Of a stretch of 64,000 nucleotides of DNA, positions 35,333 through 48,006 are shown piece by piece (positions within the stretch are counted from its first letter, which is position 1; each line of letters starts with the position of its first letter). The notes beneath the pieces are model-generated. The model was not told where the DNA came from. It worked only from the letters and a program-made list of their open reading frames with translations, and ran no database searches. Position numbers and translations under genes: made by a program. The DNA lies in the NCBI GenBank assembly GCA_036365515.1, contig CM070874.1:45197083-45261082 (forward strand), written 5' to 3'. Source of the stretch: Torymus aiolomorphi. Taxonomy: Eukaryota > Arthropoda > Insecta > Hymenoptera > Torymidae.

Positions 35333-35763
35333 TATGAATGATTCCCGTTGTCGGGGCTCAGCGCAGGACTTTTATGCTTTCGTAAAATAACGAACGCGAG
35401 TACGGCGTAAGTGTGGCACTCTCTGCGGGTTTAGCTTCTATACAGCATGCGCTCTATTATCAGCGAAGAACGCGCGGTGTGATACCGAGCTCGCGGATGT
35501 GCGATATGTAGTCGGAAGAAAGCGTTGCGTGTGTTTACATTTTACACGATAGTTATTTTTCTATTTCGATCACATAGCCCCTCGTAGAAGTCCAATACAT
35601 TTTATAACTAATAACTGACTATTTATATTAGAAACTTGCTATAAAATAGGAATTTCTCTATCTCGGTACGATAGTTGCGAGACAAAAGGATTTAGACCAA
35701 TCAAAGAGCTTCTTTAGAAGGAAAAACGGTTGTCTCGACAGACCGTAAGCTTAGAGAATCAAG
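35333..35763. other. Spacer with CpG-rich block
   Basis: About 35340-35530 is GC-rich with no coding signal. The rest is AT-rich. Confidence 0.35.
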
Positions 35764-36246
35764 CCCCTGATCCCGGTAAAACGCGTTTTCCTCTATTATT
35801 CGGCCATTTAATAGATTGAAAAATAGAATGAGTTTTTCGCAGTAAAGCACAAGCTTGTTCTTGAGAATTTTAAAGGTATTAAAACTGATCATTTTTTTTT
35901 ATTCTGAAAATGGTTAGTAGAAGGCTTGCTGTTATGACAAGGAGTGAGAGAGACAGAGTTAGATGGAGAAATAAAAGTTTTGCTGAATTATTCATAGAAT
36001 GAGCACAACAAATGATTTTTTAGTTAATGTTATTTATTTATATTTTGGTAAGCCATCTAATGCACTTTAATACTCATTCATCTATATGATAAAACTAGTA
36101 AGTATATCAATACGAATATTTTGTTGTTACGTCAATCTAAGAAATAACCAAATAATGGTCGAAAAATCGTTTCACCATAGCGATTAATTAGCCAGTTTTA
36201 CAAGCTATTTTCTAACTTTTCTACTATATAGGGATCCGTGGAAATA
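35764..36246. mobile_element. TIR element related to 30705, opposite orientation (pair 2)
   Basis: It contains CGGCCATTTAATAGATTGAAA and a block GAAAATGGTTAGTAGAAGG followed by AAGGAGTGAGAGAGAC, which is the reverse complement of the 30705 element's core. The ends are diverged (CCCCTGATCCCGGTAAAACG on the left, GGGATCCGTGGAAATAG on the right), so the borders are approximate. Confidence 0.5.
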
Positions 36247-39200
36247 GACTCGCATTTCATTGTATGATCAATGAATGCATTTAAATTTCAGATTATGAAA
36301 TATAATGGAACTATAATTATTTCAAAAATCAAAACGAGCTGATAACGCATGTGTGACGTCCGACATCAATAATACAGTCCTTAGTTTTCCTTCCTCGAAG
36401 GGGAAGCTTTGGAACGATAAAAAAATGTTTCCCGACTAAAAATGTTTAAAATTTTTTTATAGCCATTTTAAATCAGTTGATTTTCTTTTGTTTTATATAG
36501 CCAACCCTCGTCTTTCTCTATCACAGTATCACATCGGACGAGACGAATCTCTATTGCATTCTTTTTTTCTGTGTCATTTTTTTCTTATCGAACTTCTCAA
36601 AGCTTTATATAAAAAAATTATATTAATTAGGGTTTTTTTTAACGAGTGTGAAGTTTGTCGCCCGAGTGTAGTGAAAACACCTGCTTCTCGCACTAGTTGC
36701 GGTTTGTACTATTTTGTTGTCGAGTGATAGCAGCACGTAAATATAGCGATTTATATTTGTGATCCCAGCTCGTAATATTATCACAGCAATTGCTCAACGG
36801 TAAATAAACTAACCAAAAATAATGTGAAACGATTAAAACATGCTATGACGCAATATTTGACGCGTAAATTATCAACGACACGTGCCACTTGAGTAACCTG
36901 GTATACAGCATAGCACCACAGGGCCCTACGCGCAATGCGCATTACTGCCAATCTCGTAAAGTGCGAGCTGTAAGGGCAGATGGGGCATTCGCTAGCTTTA
37001 TTGAAGCATCGGCTTTTTGCGACGCGAGAAAGCCTTGCGAATATGTACGCGCAACTGCGTATAGCGAGCAAAGAAGGGGCGCGCGCTGGGGAAATTCCGC
37101 GCGCGAGCGACAGATGTGGTAGCGAGCCACGGTTGGAGGTGACTTGTAATACTTATACTACGCCGTCGCACGTGGCGAAGGAGCAGATGCCGGGGCTGTG
37201 GCCCGTCAGGGGCCACTCGCCTTTTTTTGCTCGCCTGGTTACACGTGTCGGATTAGACGCTGGCCCAGCGTTACGTAGCGTATTATGACGTTCCGGTAAC
37301 GTAATATACTTACTCGCGATTTTTTTTTATTCCAAAAATGTCAAAAGATATTGGGAGATAAATAGACTGTTATAATTAAGTGTATATTTATAGATTTAAA
37401 ATAACGATACAGCAAAAACTTGGACATTGCAGTAGCATCGGTATGAAAGCAACGTGTACTTTTTGCGTAGTTATGTATAAACGCACGATGTTAAGTATAC
37501 CGACTGCATATAGAGTATATAGCGGGTGAATACACTTTTGAACAAGTGTAGTACGAGCCGGAGCAAGCATATGCCGAGCACATGAAGAATAACGAGGGAA
37601 ACATTAATCAATGAGCTCGCGAGTAGTAATTCAGTAGCCTTCATTTCTTCTCCGTTAATAAGCGCACTCAGAAATTTTAACGGACGTTATCTCTGCTGAA
37701 TAGGAATTGTAAAAAAAGGCCAAGTCTTTTAACGAATGCTGTTAATGATAGCGTAGAAAAATACATGAACAATCGGAAAAGTGAGAGGAAAAAAGCATTA
37801 GTGCATAAAAGTGCAGTGATAGTTCGCATGCAGCAGTCGAGCGAACGGCTCTGACAAGCAGCTCCTATATATACGTGTACAAAAGATCACGAGCGGTGAT
37901 TAAGCGAGCGAAGGCGGCGTTCGATTGGCCTGCTCCTTTTTCATTAAACAATAGCGGGGGGTGGTAATCAGCCGGGTTACATCGTGATTCATCGCTCGTA
38001 TTTAGACAAAGGCGAAGGCGGTTAGGTAGGGCTGCGATTGAGATATCCCCCAGGCCGATTCTTATACAAATGTAAGTGAACGCGCTCCCGATAGCGGCCC
38101 ATGAATTATGTAATTGTAAATCGTCCGTTAACTGCAGATAAGACACACCAGAGCATTATTATATTATATAAATATTATACACGAATAAGACGAGGTCGGT
38201 TTGAATTTCGTAGCAGTTTGTTTCCAGTGCAACGGCCGTAGCTCAGAACTCCGCGGCACTACGCAACTACATCTTTCGCGGGTAGGTAGTACCTCGCGAC
38301 GTAATGAATTCCCCCTCTTTTTTCGCATGCAGATTCCGGGACTGCGTCTACGCGGAGGCGCTCGCGTGCAGTGCAAATTTAACCCGCTCGCTCCCTCCTT
38401 TCGCCTAGGCGAGCTCAAAGCGAGCGAGAGAGAGAGAGGGAGAGCCCTTTCTTAAAATAATCGCGCTGGCGCGGATTATGTATCTCGAGTAGTAGCCGGC
38501 GCGCTACCGCGGGAGGTCGTCGACCGGCTGCGTGCGCGGCTCTAGCCAGTTTCTATACATCTTTCGCCTTCTTTCTCTCTCCCTCTCTGCCGTTCTCGCG
38601 CTCTCCAAGCTACTGCTCAAAACTTCTAAGATACACATTCAGCGACGGGGCCGAGCCGCTTCCTCGGCCGAGTCAATCCGCTCGCGAGAGGAAAGCTTAC
38701 ACGAGTAGGTAGGCGCATATCAACACTCTTACTGCTACGGCTCTTTTATTTGCGCGAGCGAACTTCAAAGGGGGATTCCTCCGCGAACGTCGCAACTATG
38801 GAGCGCCGCTTCGTTTGTCCTCTCAACGAGCCAGAACGACTCAAGCTCGGCTGCCTTACGCTAAACTTCGGGATTCAATTATACCGAATTCTTCGACGTT
38901 CAGCTATACAGCATGCATCGTTGTTAAGGCAGAGCCTCTGCTTCGCTAAACTTTGTCAACGGCGCTACTCACTTCTTGATTAACGTCATTTTACGTAGTC
39001 CTTCCTATTACATACAATAGCGAATTCTAAATATATGCGCAATTTTAAAAAATTACAAAAATGAGCGATTTTTAGCCAATTTACGAAATATTTGGTTATC
39101 ATTTTTCACGATTTTAAAATGCAAGTAACTTAACATAAAAACTTAACTTCGCTGTTTCCCGATTTCTTTCGAATTTCGAGAACGATTCGAGATTTCGAGA

Positions 39201-39660
39201 TACCTCGCGAAAACGCTCGAAAACCGAACGAATATAGATCGCTCAATTTGAATTAAGGAAATTTTTATATAATTGATCATAAAGCACTGTATATTTAGAA
39301 GTAAATCTCAATCCTTGAATAGAAACAAAATATTATTAATCATTTAATTAATATTATTTAAATTAGATTCAATCAATAGTAAGCGATAATAAATAGCTAT
39401 TGAATAAATAACAGGACATATTTTTTACAATATTAAACATAAAATATGATTTGAAAAAAATGCGAGTTTTCAAATATTTGGAAATTTTTTTATCGGAAAC
39501 TATGCGTCTGACAGAAAATCGCAAGAGAACATTTTTCTCAGAAAATGACGGAGAATAGCCTAGAATTGTTTAAAATCAAAATAACGTATTTTTAAAATTT
39601 GTTTATTAAAATTGTTAAATAAGAATTTTTACGAGTGAGCTATTGCAACATTTAATAATA
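36247..39660. other. Non-coding stretch with GC-rich islands
   Basis: CpG-rich islands occur at about 36880-37300 and 37860-38990. They include a pyrimidine-rich stretch near 38570-38620 and many stop-poor but unrelated frames. About 39045-39120 resembles the core of the 32548 palindrome (GAGCGATTTTTAGCC), a likely old fragment. No exon can be supported. The islands are the best promoter or first-exon candidates of the middle of the window. Confidence 0.4.
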
Positions 39661-39665
39661 AAAAG

Positions 39666-39738
39666 AGACGGGCCCTGGGCTTGAACCAGAGCAGCCGACT
39701 CGTGAGTCAGAAACACTTATATCAACTAGCCGCTTTCT
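39666..39738 (-). tRNA. tRNA-like sequence with good anticodon and T arms
   Basis: On the minus strand, box B GGTTCAAGCCC (39677-39687) sits in a T arm with a pairing stem, and an anticodon-like arm CTGAC/GTCGG is present. The box-A region TAGTTGATATAAG (39716-39728) lacks the D-loop GG and no acceptor stem pairs. It is probably a tRNA-derived fragment. No flanking TIR was found here, unlike the other two. Confidence 0.35.
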
Positions 39739-41960
39739 GATGATCGTCTTGATATTGTAATCTCTTCTTATTCTGCATATTCGTACGTATATCCATAAAG
39801 GTCGCTAACACGTAAAGATAAAAATACTTTTTGGAAAAAGTTTTAAATAATTTCTTCTATACATTATATCGATTTAATGCGGAAGAATTACCAATATATA
39901 CCCTGAAATGCATATCATTATTTTTAAATGTTTAATAATAATATTGGCAACGTATTAAAGCGATTGTTCCATTTCTTATAATAACTGCTTATAAAACAGT
40001 TCTAGACGAATGGCAACAATGTATTGTAGTTTAATTGTAACTAAAATCTTTGAAATTTCTAATGGCAATTATAAAAACTGGCCAACACTCGCAAACGTAG
40101 ATTTTCTAATAAAACGAGACAGCTATACGGCTTGGCAAGTCTACGCACGAGGTATCGTCGTACAGCAAAACCGGAGCGCGCGAGCTCAAATTTCAAATGC
40201 GTCATCAGGCCATACGAAGGAGGGGAGGGAGAGAAATTGAGTTCTTCGAAAAATTTACCCCAAGATCTGTTTCCTTATACATGGAACTTATCACATTTTC
40301 AACATGTATACTCGCATTGTCTCGCGCCTGATTTATAAGCGACACAAAGAGAACGAACGACATACGGCCGGAGATAGGCGATTGCGCGTGTTTATGCACA
40401 AAGAAATGAAAAGGTAAAGGCTCGCGTTCTTCTGCCTATCCGACCGGCGACCATCGACGCTTTTTCCCAAGGCGCAAACGAGGTGTTTGTCCAATCGCTA
40501 AATTTCATGTGGAAACACTCCCGCAGTCCCAATGTAATTTGTACGACACGTGAATGGAAAGTTTTCCGTTCATATATTCTCGTTACCCAAAAAACCTTCT
40601 TTTTACTTCAGAAAATTTTTTTTTCTTGACTGTGAATCTCATTCGTACAAAGTTTGCAAATCAACGAATACTCTTCGATGTTTTCTTCTATTTCAAATGT
40701 AGAAACATACTAAAGTCAACAAATTTATTTCATATTTTCATCGAAAAATGTCTGTCGTTTATCAAAGCTAATGTATTTATTTTGCCGAGAAAATGTTTGT
40801 TAGATTCTAAGAAATCGCACTAGAGATAAAACTGAATTCTGATTATTTGGAATAGAATTCATCCAAGAACGTTATTTTTTTTACTGATTTTAATTCTATA
40901 AATAATTTTTTTTTTAATTAAATCAAAAGTAAGAAATACACAGAGTAATTTTTATTAAATTTAATAACAGATGAATTATTAGAAAACGAGTTCAAGAGAC
41001 TAGATTTACTTTCATAAAAAAAATCTAAAATTATTATAGTTTTCTACGAACCCAAAAGATAGTCGGAAGGATATTTTTTGAATATATTTCAACGCCTAAA
41101 TAACAATGCAATTGGTGAAAAGACTTCATTCGCTAGACGTATATATTTCGCACAAAACCAGACTTTCATGCTCGACTGATTTTGTAAAACAATGACTTTC
41201 ATTAAAAAGCGAATTGACAAATCGAGTTATTCCTTGGCAGGATTTACCCACAAAAATCATGTATTCATTTAGCTTTATTATGTATAGAGACCTACGGGAT
41301 TTCACATGACGAGTTATGTACCGTTTCGGTCAATTTTTATGGCTGACAGCCATTAACTTTCTCTAACTTTTTCCCGCATAATTAAATTACAGGAACGCTG
41401 CTCGTTAGTTAGAATAGTTAGAATAGTATGTATACTTCGTTTTGTGATATTAAAATTATTTCTATTTATTTATATTTTTTTTTCTTACTCTTAGGCGATG
41501 TTCTGGTATAGAAAAAAAATTTTCTAGAAAAATACGTTAAAAATGTTTTTTTTTGCACCGCCACAATCGAAATACACAATTTTTAAAAGATGCCTGTATA
41601 AATTGATGTGCTTTTCTCTTTTTTTTAATCAAATTTCAAAGCGAGATAAAATTCTCTGCAATTTGAAAATGTGGTGCCAATTATGATAGTTATTGAGTTC
41701 TTTATAAAAACGTAATTTTTGAAAATAGGTTATAGCTTCAAGACTTAATTATAATAAATCGTTGTATGAAATACATGTGGTAATAAATATGTGGTAGTAC
41801 ATTGTTTATCTTATTTATATAAATATATTTTATACATTAAATTTGATGTGATTGATTTAAGATACTAAAAAAAAGAAAAAATAGTACGTAAAAAAATATA
41901 GGCTAAAATAATTTCTATTGCTGATGACATGAACCGAAACTGTTCTCTAATTTTCTATTG
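39739..41960. other. Non-coding spacer
   Basis: AT-rich DNA with a modest GC-rich patch at 40100-40500. The frames at 40010-40340 and 40554-40823 have no domain and no splice borders. Confidence 0.4.
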
Positions 41961-43059
41961 TAGGGTAAGTGTGCCAGTTACTGTGCCCCTTAAGGCGATG
42001 TCCGTAGTATTTAATCAATTACTATTTTTTTTTTTCAATTTTTAATCATCTTAAGACCTTTATATGATAATTATATATTCTGCGAACAGAATAAGCACCT
42101 TTTGAATACAATATTATGTAAGGAATATTAAATAATTAATCAAATAACAGCATAAGCCTTTGCATCAATTACTGTATCATTAATTTAGTTACTGTGTGTC
42201 AGTTAGTGTACATTGTTTTAATTACTGTGTGTCACTTAGTGTACAGTGTTTTAATTACTGTGCCTTAGATTCTGAACACTGTATTTAATCCTGTGTCTTT
42301 TTTTTCTCACTCATCTGCATCTGCATAAACTATATAAAATATATTTAAACATGAAATTTGTTTTTTTTTTTTTATTATATTTAGTAGACTCCCTCCTGGA
42401 AATCATCCATTTCTCTCCCATTGCTATGATTTACTACGTATAGAAGTACTTATTATAGAAGAAAATAAAATAAAGATGGGAATAAAATATATTATTTTTA
42501 AATATATTAAAAACGGTGTTATTTGCTCTGTGGGTAAGCAATGAACGTCGAAGTTGACTTGCACAGGCGACGAAGCATGAGAAAGTAAGGTTAGCGTAGC
42601 CTACCGCGAGGGGGTACAGTAACTAAATACATTCATGAAAACTTGTCCAGTTACTGTACACAGTAATAGAAACATGCCGAAAATTCGTTTTAGTTACTGG
42701 ATTATATTAAATTAAACAATAATATTAATCAAAACTACTTTTTTATTGTTCTTTTGTCAACTAGATGGGTTTTATAAACATTAAGTGTATTTTTTTATTC
42801 TAAAAAATGTTATTTTTATAGTTTTTCAATCACTTCTGTATAGGCATATTCTTAAGCGTTTCGATAAGAAAATCATAGAAATCGCGATGAGAAATTTAAT
42901 AAATTATTTGAAATATATTATAAGAATAATTAAGTCATACTGTAGGTTTAACAATAAAAAGCATGAATTGAACTGTATATAAAAATTTAGATATTTATGA
43001 TTATACTCTACTATAAATGAAAATGATTTAAGGGCACAGTAACTGGCACACTTAACCTA
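41961..43059. mobile_element. pogo-like TIR element (TAGGGTAAGTGTGCCAG), complete copy
   Basis: The left end is TAGGGTAAGTGTGCCAGTTA. The right end is its inverse (TAACTGGCACACTTAACCTA) with TA borders. The interior repeats CAGTTACTGTG-type motifs many times, including a 33-bp tandem repeat at about 42189-42254 (two units). Its 65-residue frame at 42785-42982 is conserved only because the copy at 59488 is nearly identical. No transposase. Confidence 0.8.
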
Positions 43060-43470
43060 TATTTCTTAGAAAATATATAGTCAAATAGTTCTTATTTTGA
43101 CAGGAAAAAATAAATCTGTTTATGTTTTTAGAAATAAAACTAATATTTCTGTGGTCTTGATCAAATAAACCAATAAAAGTGCAAGAGTATACGATCGTTT
43201 TTGTTTTGAAGATCAATTAGCATACCCACGCTAATGAACGCGTTTCAGTTCTTGCGATACGTCTATTGAGTATCGATTAAAGAACAATTTAATTCTACTT
43301 TGAGCAATTTGAACTATAACGCAACCTAACGTAAATTTTGATTATAATTTGATGTGTTAGTTAACGTTTAAAACGTGTATATTTTTCTTCATTTTGATAT
43401 GACAAGTAAATTTCATTTAGAAAAAAAAAATATGTTGAAGCGAGTGAAAATTACGCGTTTGATGCAGACG
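43060..43470. other. Spacer, no feature seen
   Basis: AT-rich DNA between two pogo-like elements. Confidence 0.4.
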
Positions 43471-44040
43471 TAGGGGAGACCGGGGCTAGTTGGCCGACTT
43501 TCCACATTTTATTTTTTTCTGCAAAACAGTATTAGTTAATTAACAAAACTATTTTAGTACATGAAAGTACTTCATATAGAGCATCTTCATGATTTTTTTC
43601 AAATTTGTAAATTGATCACAAAAGGAGGTAGAAACAAAGTTTCTAATTGCACGATTTTTGGTCAACCTACCTCATAAACGGGGTAAGTTGGTCACGTGCC
43701 TGTGGTAAGTTCACTGATAATAAATCATTTTGTAAATACCGATATTATTATATTATATAAAAGAATCCCATATAAGAATGTTATATTGAACAGAAAATAA
43801 GTTATAAACAACTAAAAACTATAAATTACCCAAAATGTATAAATGGAGGTTTTATTAGACTTCCTTAGATTTTCTGTATCAACATTCAAGAACTTTTATA
43901 TATAAAAATAATATTGTTAATTAGGTATTAAAATAGTAAAATGATTAGTTAAACAATCTACCTGTTCTCAACAGGTCAGCCAACATGCCCCAAGCGAACA
44001 CTAATTTAAAAATTCTCCTTAATATTAAAAATTGAAAGAT

Positions 44041-45218
44041 AAAAAAAAAACCGCTGCCAATTCATTGGCACGTAGCTTCCTCAAACTTGATTTACTGATT
44101 CCTTTAATTAATTTTTACTTCCAATATTTAAAATTTCATACTTTATTTTGTACGATGTAAACGGCTTAAAATCGTTTTTATAAGTCTAACAACTCGTCAG
44201 GAGTTGATTTTACACGAGAATTCTCTTTCAAATGCTACCCATCACATTCAGATACATAGAGCCATCCTCAATACATTTAAAAAAAATTGGGAAAATTTTA
44301 TGGAAAATATTAACTTGAAATTTTTTTAAATATCTTTGAAATTTAAGGACCAATCATTTTGACCGAATAACTCGACCGAAAACTATCCAAAATCCACCTC
44401 TACGAGGAATTTTGAAGCGCTTAAGTCAATTTTTACTCCCGCAATAGTTGGACATACCAAACTCATTTTTTTCATTTTTCAATGTTTACGTTTTTATTAA
44501 TAACAAAAGAACCGTAATAGCTAGACAAATAATTTTTTTAGAAAATATAGGTCTTGAAATTCTCTTTCGAATGCCGCCCACCCGATTCAAATACATAAAG
44601 CCGTTCTCGAGAAATTACGATTTAAAAAAAAAGTGAAAAAAATTTTAACCTCAAATATCTCCGAAATTTATGGATCAATCCTTTTGCCCAAAGAACTCAA
44701 TCGATTGTGATACAAAATGTACCACTAAAAAAATTTCAAACTGATTAAGCTAATTTTACTCTAGTTATTGAACGACAAAAAAAAACACTTTTTTTATAAA
44801 TTATTTTTTCTCCAAAAATAATGAATAAAAAAACCTAAAAATTTAGTAAGTTATAGTACTCAGTATTCTTTATAACCAAAAAAATATTCATGTTAATATC
44901 TTTTTTAATTTTGAAATATAACCTATTTACTAAAAATGACGTTTTCATGAATAACTTATGACGAAATATAGCTAACGGCTTTTTTTTTTTTTTTTAAATT
45001 GTAGAAAATTTTATTCTGCATACAGAGAATTTATCGTATATAAATAATATTTGTTCTAAATATAAAAAAATTGAAAATAAAAATTTTGAAAATTTAAAAA
45101 TGGCGATAAAAAACAAAAAAATCGATTTTGACAAAAGTAAAATATTGACCCCAATTGTTGAAGCAAAATCTGAAAAAATGATCACTCTCTCGTTAAAATC
45201 GGTTGAGTAGATCATGAG

Positions 45219-45272
<54 letters not shown>

Positions 45273-45285
45273 GCGCGCACACACA

Positions 45286-45324
<39 letters not shown>

Positions 45325-45446
45325 CCATACGGACATTTTCTAAAAATGGTGTATTTCGATTCCAAATTTTCTATACAACATTCCTAAGACATTGTCTCAC
45401 AAACTTTTTTTTTACTATCACAAAGCTTCCTCTAGGAGGAAGCAAT
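44041..45446. mobile_element. Hairpin-capped interspersed repeat, copy B
   Basis: The same left end as copy A (A-run, CCGCTGCC, stem TGCCAAT/ATTGGCA at 44054-44069) and the same right hairpin GCTTCCTC/GAGGAAGC at 45425-45443. The interior has diverged tandem paragraphs with shared phrases such as TTTTAACCTCAAATATC, and a (CA)n tract before the tail. It is nested in the pogo-like element at 43471. Confidence 0.7.
45231..45322. repeat. (CA)n microsatellite within repeat copy B
   Basis: An interrupted (CA)n with a short CGCGCG tract, at the same relative position as in copy A. Confidence 0.9.
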
Positions 45447-45743
45447 ACCAAGTGGTAAAAAAGTAATCATTTTGCCCTGGGTTAAGAAAAAATAGATTAA
45501 CAAAATGTTTCAATGAATTACACGACATTTTTCAAAATGTAAAATTTTCACCAATATCTCACAAAATTTTAAAACTCGCGTATTTCCAAAACGCATGATG
45601 TTTTCCGACTAAAAATAAAAAACAAATATTCCTGATTCCATTTTACATTACTGACATCAGTCAGTAATCTCTGTTATTTCAATCACGAGTTATTAGCATT
45701 TTTCCAACCTGCCCCGTACGCCAATTAACCCCGGTCTCCTCTA

Positions 45744-46985
45744 ATATTACAAAATAGGTGATGTAATTTGTACGAGACATAAACCATTTACCGGATATCT
45801 CAACGAACATTTATGTGATGATTTTAAGTGTAATTGAGAATTTATTATGAAATAACTAAAGTGAAATAATCTTTTAAAATTATAGATAAAACGTTGTCTT
45901 TTGGTTTTTGGTGTGAGGTTTAAAATTTGTGTTAACTTTTCATTTAAAATTTCTTATAGGAAATAATTGTAAACTTAAGCAAATAATATAAAGATTATGA
46001 ATTGTATAGTTATTTATTTATAAAATTGTTGTTATATAAGACGAAATTTTATTTAATTAACGTTAGAAAATTTAATAGTAGAAAGTTTTTATTACGAATA
46101 TTTGAATGCTTATAGCAAATCTAACGCAGTTACAATCTTTATATATTCAGTATAAACCAGTAACTATTAACACGTGTTGGAATTATTAATCACTCGCTTA
46201 TAATACTATAAATATGAATTATCGAGTAGAATAAGCATTTACATTAATTAATTATTACACGCTAACGTTTTAAATTTAATCGATATAAAATATAAGCTAA
46301 AAGGAAGTAAATATATAAAAATGTAATTTTAACATAACTTTTCAAGGCAATACATGCTTGAACTAACAATTAAATATAGAACTCAAAGCTCTTAGAGGGA
46401 ATTCCATTCTTTCCTGGTTTTTCAAAAATATCGGCAAAAAAGGCCGACGAGAAGGGAAAAATCGAGAAATTTCGCAAGACAAGCCTCGTCCGCTCGGTGG
46501 AACTGTAGGCGCTATAGCATCTAGAACGGCGGACAGTCGCCCGGCGAAAAAGAGCCAATGAACTTGAGTGACCTGAAAGGTGCGCGCACACGATCCGCGC
46601 GATGCGGACTCTGCGCAGCGTACATATATACGTTTAACAGCACTGTTGCGAGGCACCGATCAAAGCTGCCTCATGTCTCCCTCAAAAGTCGATTAGTCAC
46701 TTAATTCAGCTCAGAACGTGCCCATGGACTGATTAATACTCAGCAAAATCATTGAATTTCCATCTATTTTTTTTTCGTTCCTACACTCTTTTGGCTAGAG
46801 GCATGCGGGGAATTAATGTCCAAATCTAAATAACACGGAAGCTTTTTAGAGTATATGCACATAAACATTGTTCCGTACACAAAACGTATTTATATAACAC
46901 ATTGTACCAGATTCAGAGGTAAAAAGAAAGCCATTTTGAGTTTTTTAAGAAAGATAATTATTATTCTATTCTATTTCATATATGA
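45744..46985. other. Non-coding spacer
   Basis: AT-rich DNA with a GC-rich patch at about 46380-46680 that produces two overlapping minus-strand frames without domains. Confidence 0.4.
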
Positions 46986-47015
46986 GTGTGTGTGTGTGTG
47001 TGTGTGTGTGGGTGT

Positions 47016-47064
<49 letters not shown>

Positions 47065-47083
47065 TGTGTGGGTGTGGGTCTGT

Positions 47084-47168
<85 letters not shown>

Positions 47169-47183
47169 TGTGGGTGTGTGTGT
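46986..47183. repeat. (GT)n microsatellite with GGTGTG interruptions
   Basis: About 200 bases of GT dinucleotides with regularly scattered GGGTGTG variants. It is the source of Cys-Val frames. Confidence 0.97.
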
Positions 47184-47787
47184 ATAATGCTGTAAAAAGA
47201 ATAACTAAAAATAAACTTAACAGTAAATTTTTAATAAAATTGTTTTTACTTTATTCACGATGATTTTATGTTACTGGTAGTATCAATAGGATTACTTTTT
47301 TATTAAAACTGATGAAGTTTCATCTTCTTATATTGCGGTTGTTTCAGAAAAATGAGCACTTTATAATTAATTCTTTTAACATAGATTTATGTAGAGACAT
47401 CACGTATTTCCTCCTTTCATCTACAAATTCAAAGTCTTCCTACTTGCACATCTAACTTAGTTTCTTTTAACAGTTAGAGTCCCTACATGAAAAAGGCATA
47501 GGAACTACATATATGTAATATAAACAGACAACAAATAGAATATAAATAATTATAAGGAAATAACATTGGAATGTATGCGTAATATGTACAAATATAAGGA
47601 AGAAGTTTAATTCAAAAATAAGTTACTGATATGATTGCTTAGACCACCATAAAACGATGAAAGCGATAAATAGCATATACCTATGATAAATGTATGGGTA
47701 CAAATAAATATTTGCTGTATAAATAAATAGCTATTAGTAAGCCTTATGTTGACAATTTCTTTAAACGATAAACAATAAGTAACTGTT
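47184..47787. other. Spacer, no feature seen
   Basis: AT-rich DNA without recognised features. Confidence 0.4.
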
Positions 47788-48006
47788 TTGCTTTCTCACA
47801 GAGGAAGCTCCACACCCTTATGACAATCGTTATATATATAGGCACACACATAAACATGAGCACGCGCACACACGTAGACATGTCCATGTGAATATTTTCT
47901 AAAAATAGTATATTTTAATTCAAAATGTCCTACAAAACATTTCTAACATAAATTCTAGAAAACTTTTTCTTAACTTTACAAAGCTTCCTTTAGGAAAAAG
48001 CAAAAC
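47788..48006. mobile_element. Short hairpin-capped repeat, copy F
   Basis: About 219 bp is bounded by two hairpins: TTGCTTTCTCACAGAGGAAGC on the left and AAGCTTCCTTTAGGAAAAAGC on the right. The tail between the simple repeat and the right hairpin aligns with copies A and B (GTATATTTTAATTC, AAACATTTCTAA). Probably an internally deleted member. Confidence 0.55.

Larger units (their letters stand above)
43471..45743. mobile_element. pogo-like TIR element (TAGGGGAGACCGGGGC) with nested repeat
   Basis: The left end is TAGGGGAGACCGGGGCTAGT and the reverse of the right end is TAGAGGAGACCGGGGTTAAT, with TA borders. The interior carries TTGGCC/AAGTTGGTCA-type iterations of its own terminus. A hairpin-capped repeat (44041-45446) is inserted within it, so the element itself is about 0.87 kb. 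Confidence 0.7.

Noticed and set aside
42785..42982. 65-residue frame conserved at 60381-60578
   Set aside because: Conservation follows from both being inside near-identical transposon copies. There is no domain and the identity is not higher than in the surrounding non-coding DNA.
46363..46656. 97-residue minus-strand frame
   Set aside because: It overlaps a second minus-strand frame in a GC-rich patch with no domain and no splice context.
46855..47263. Cys-Val rich reading frames
   Set aside because: Translations of the interrupted (GT)n tract in several frames.
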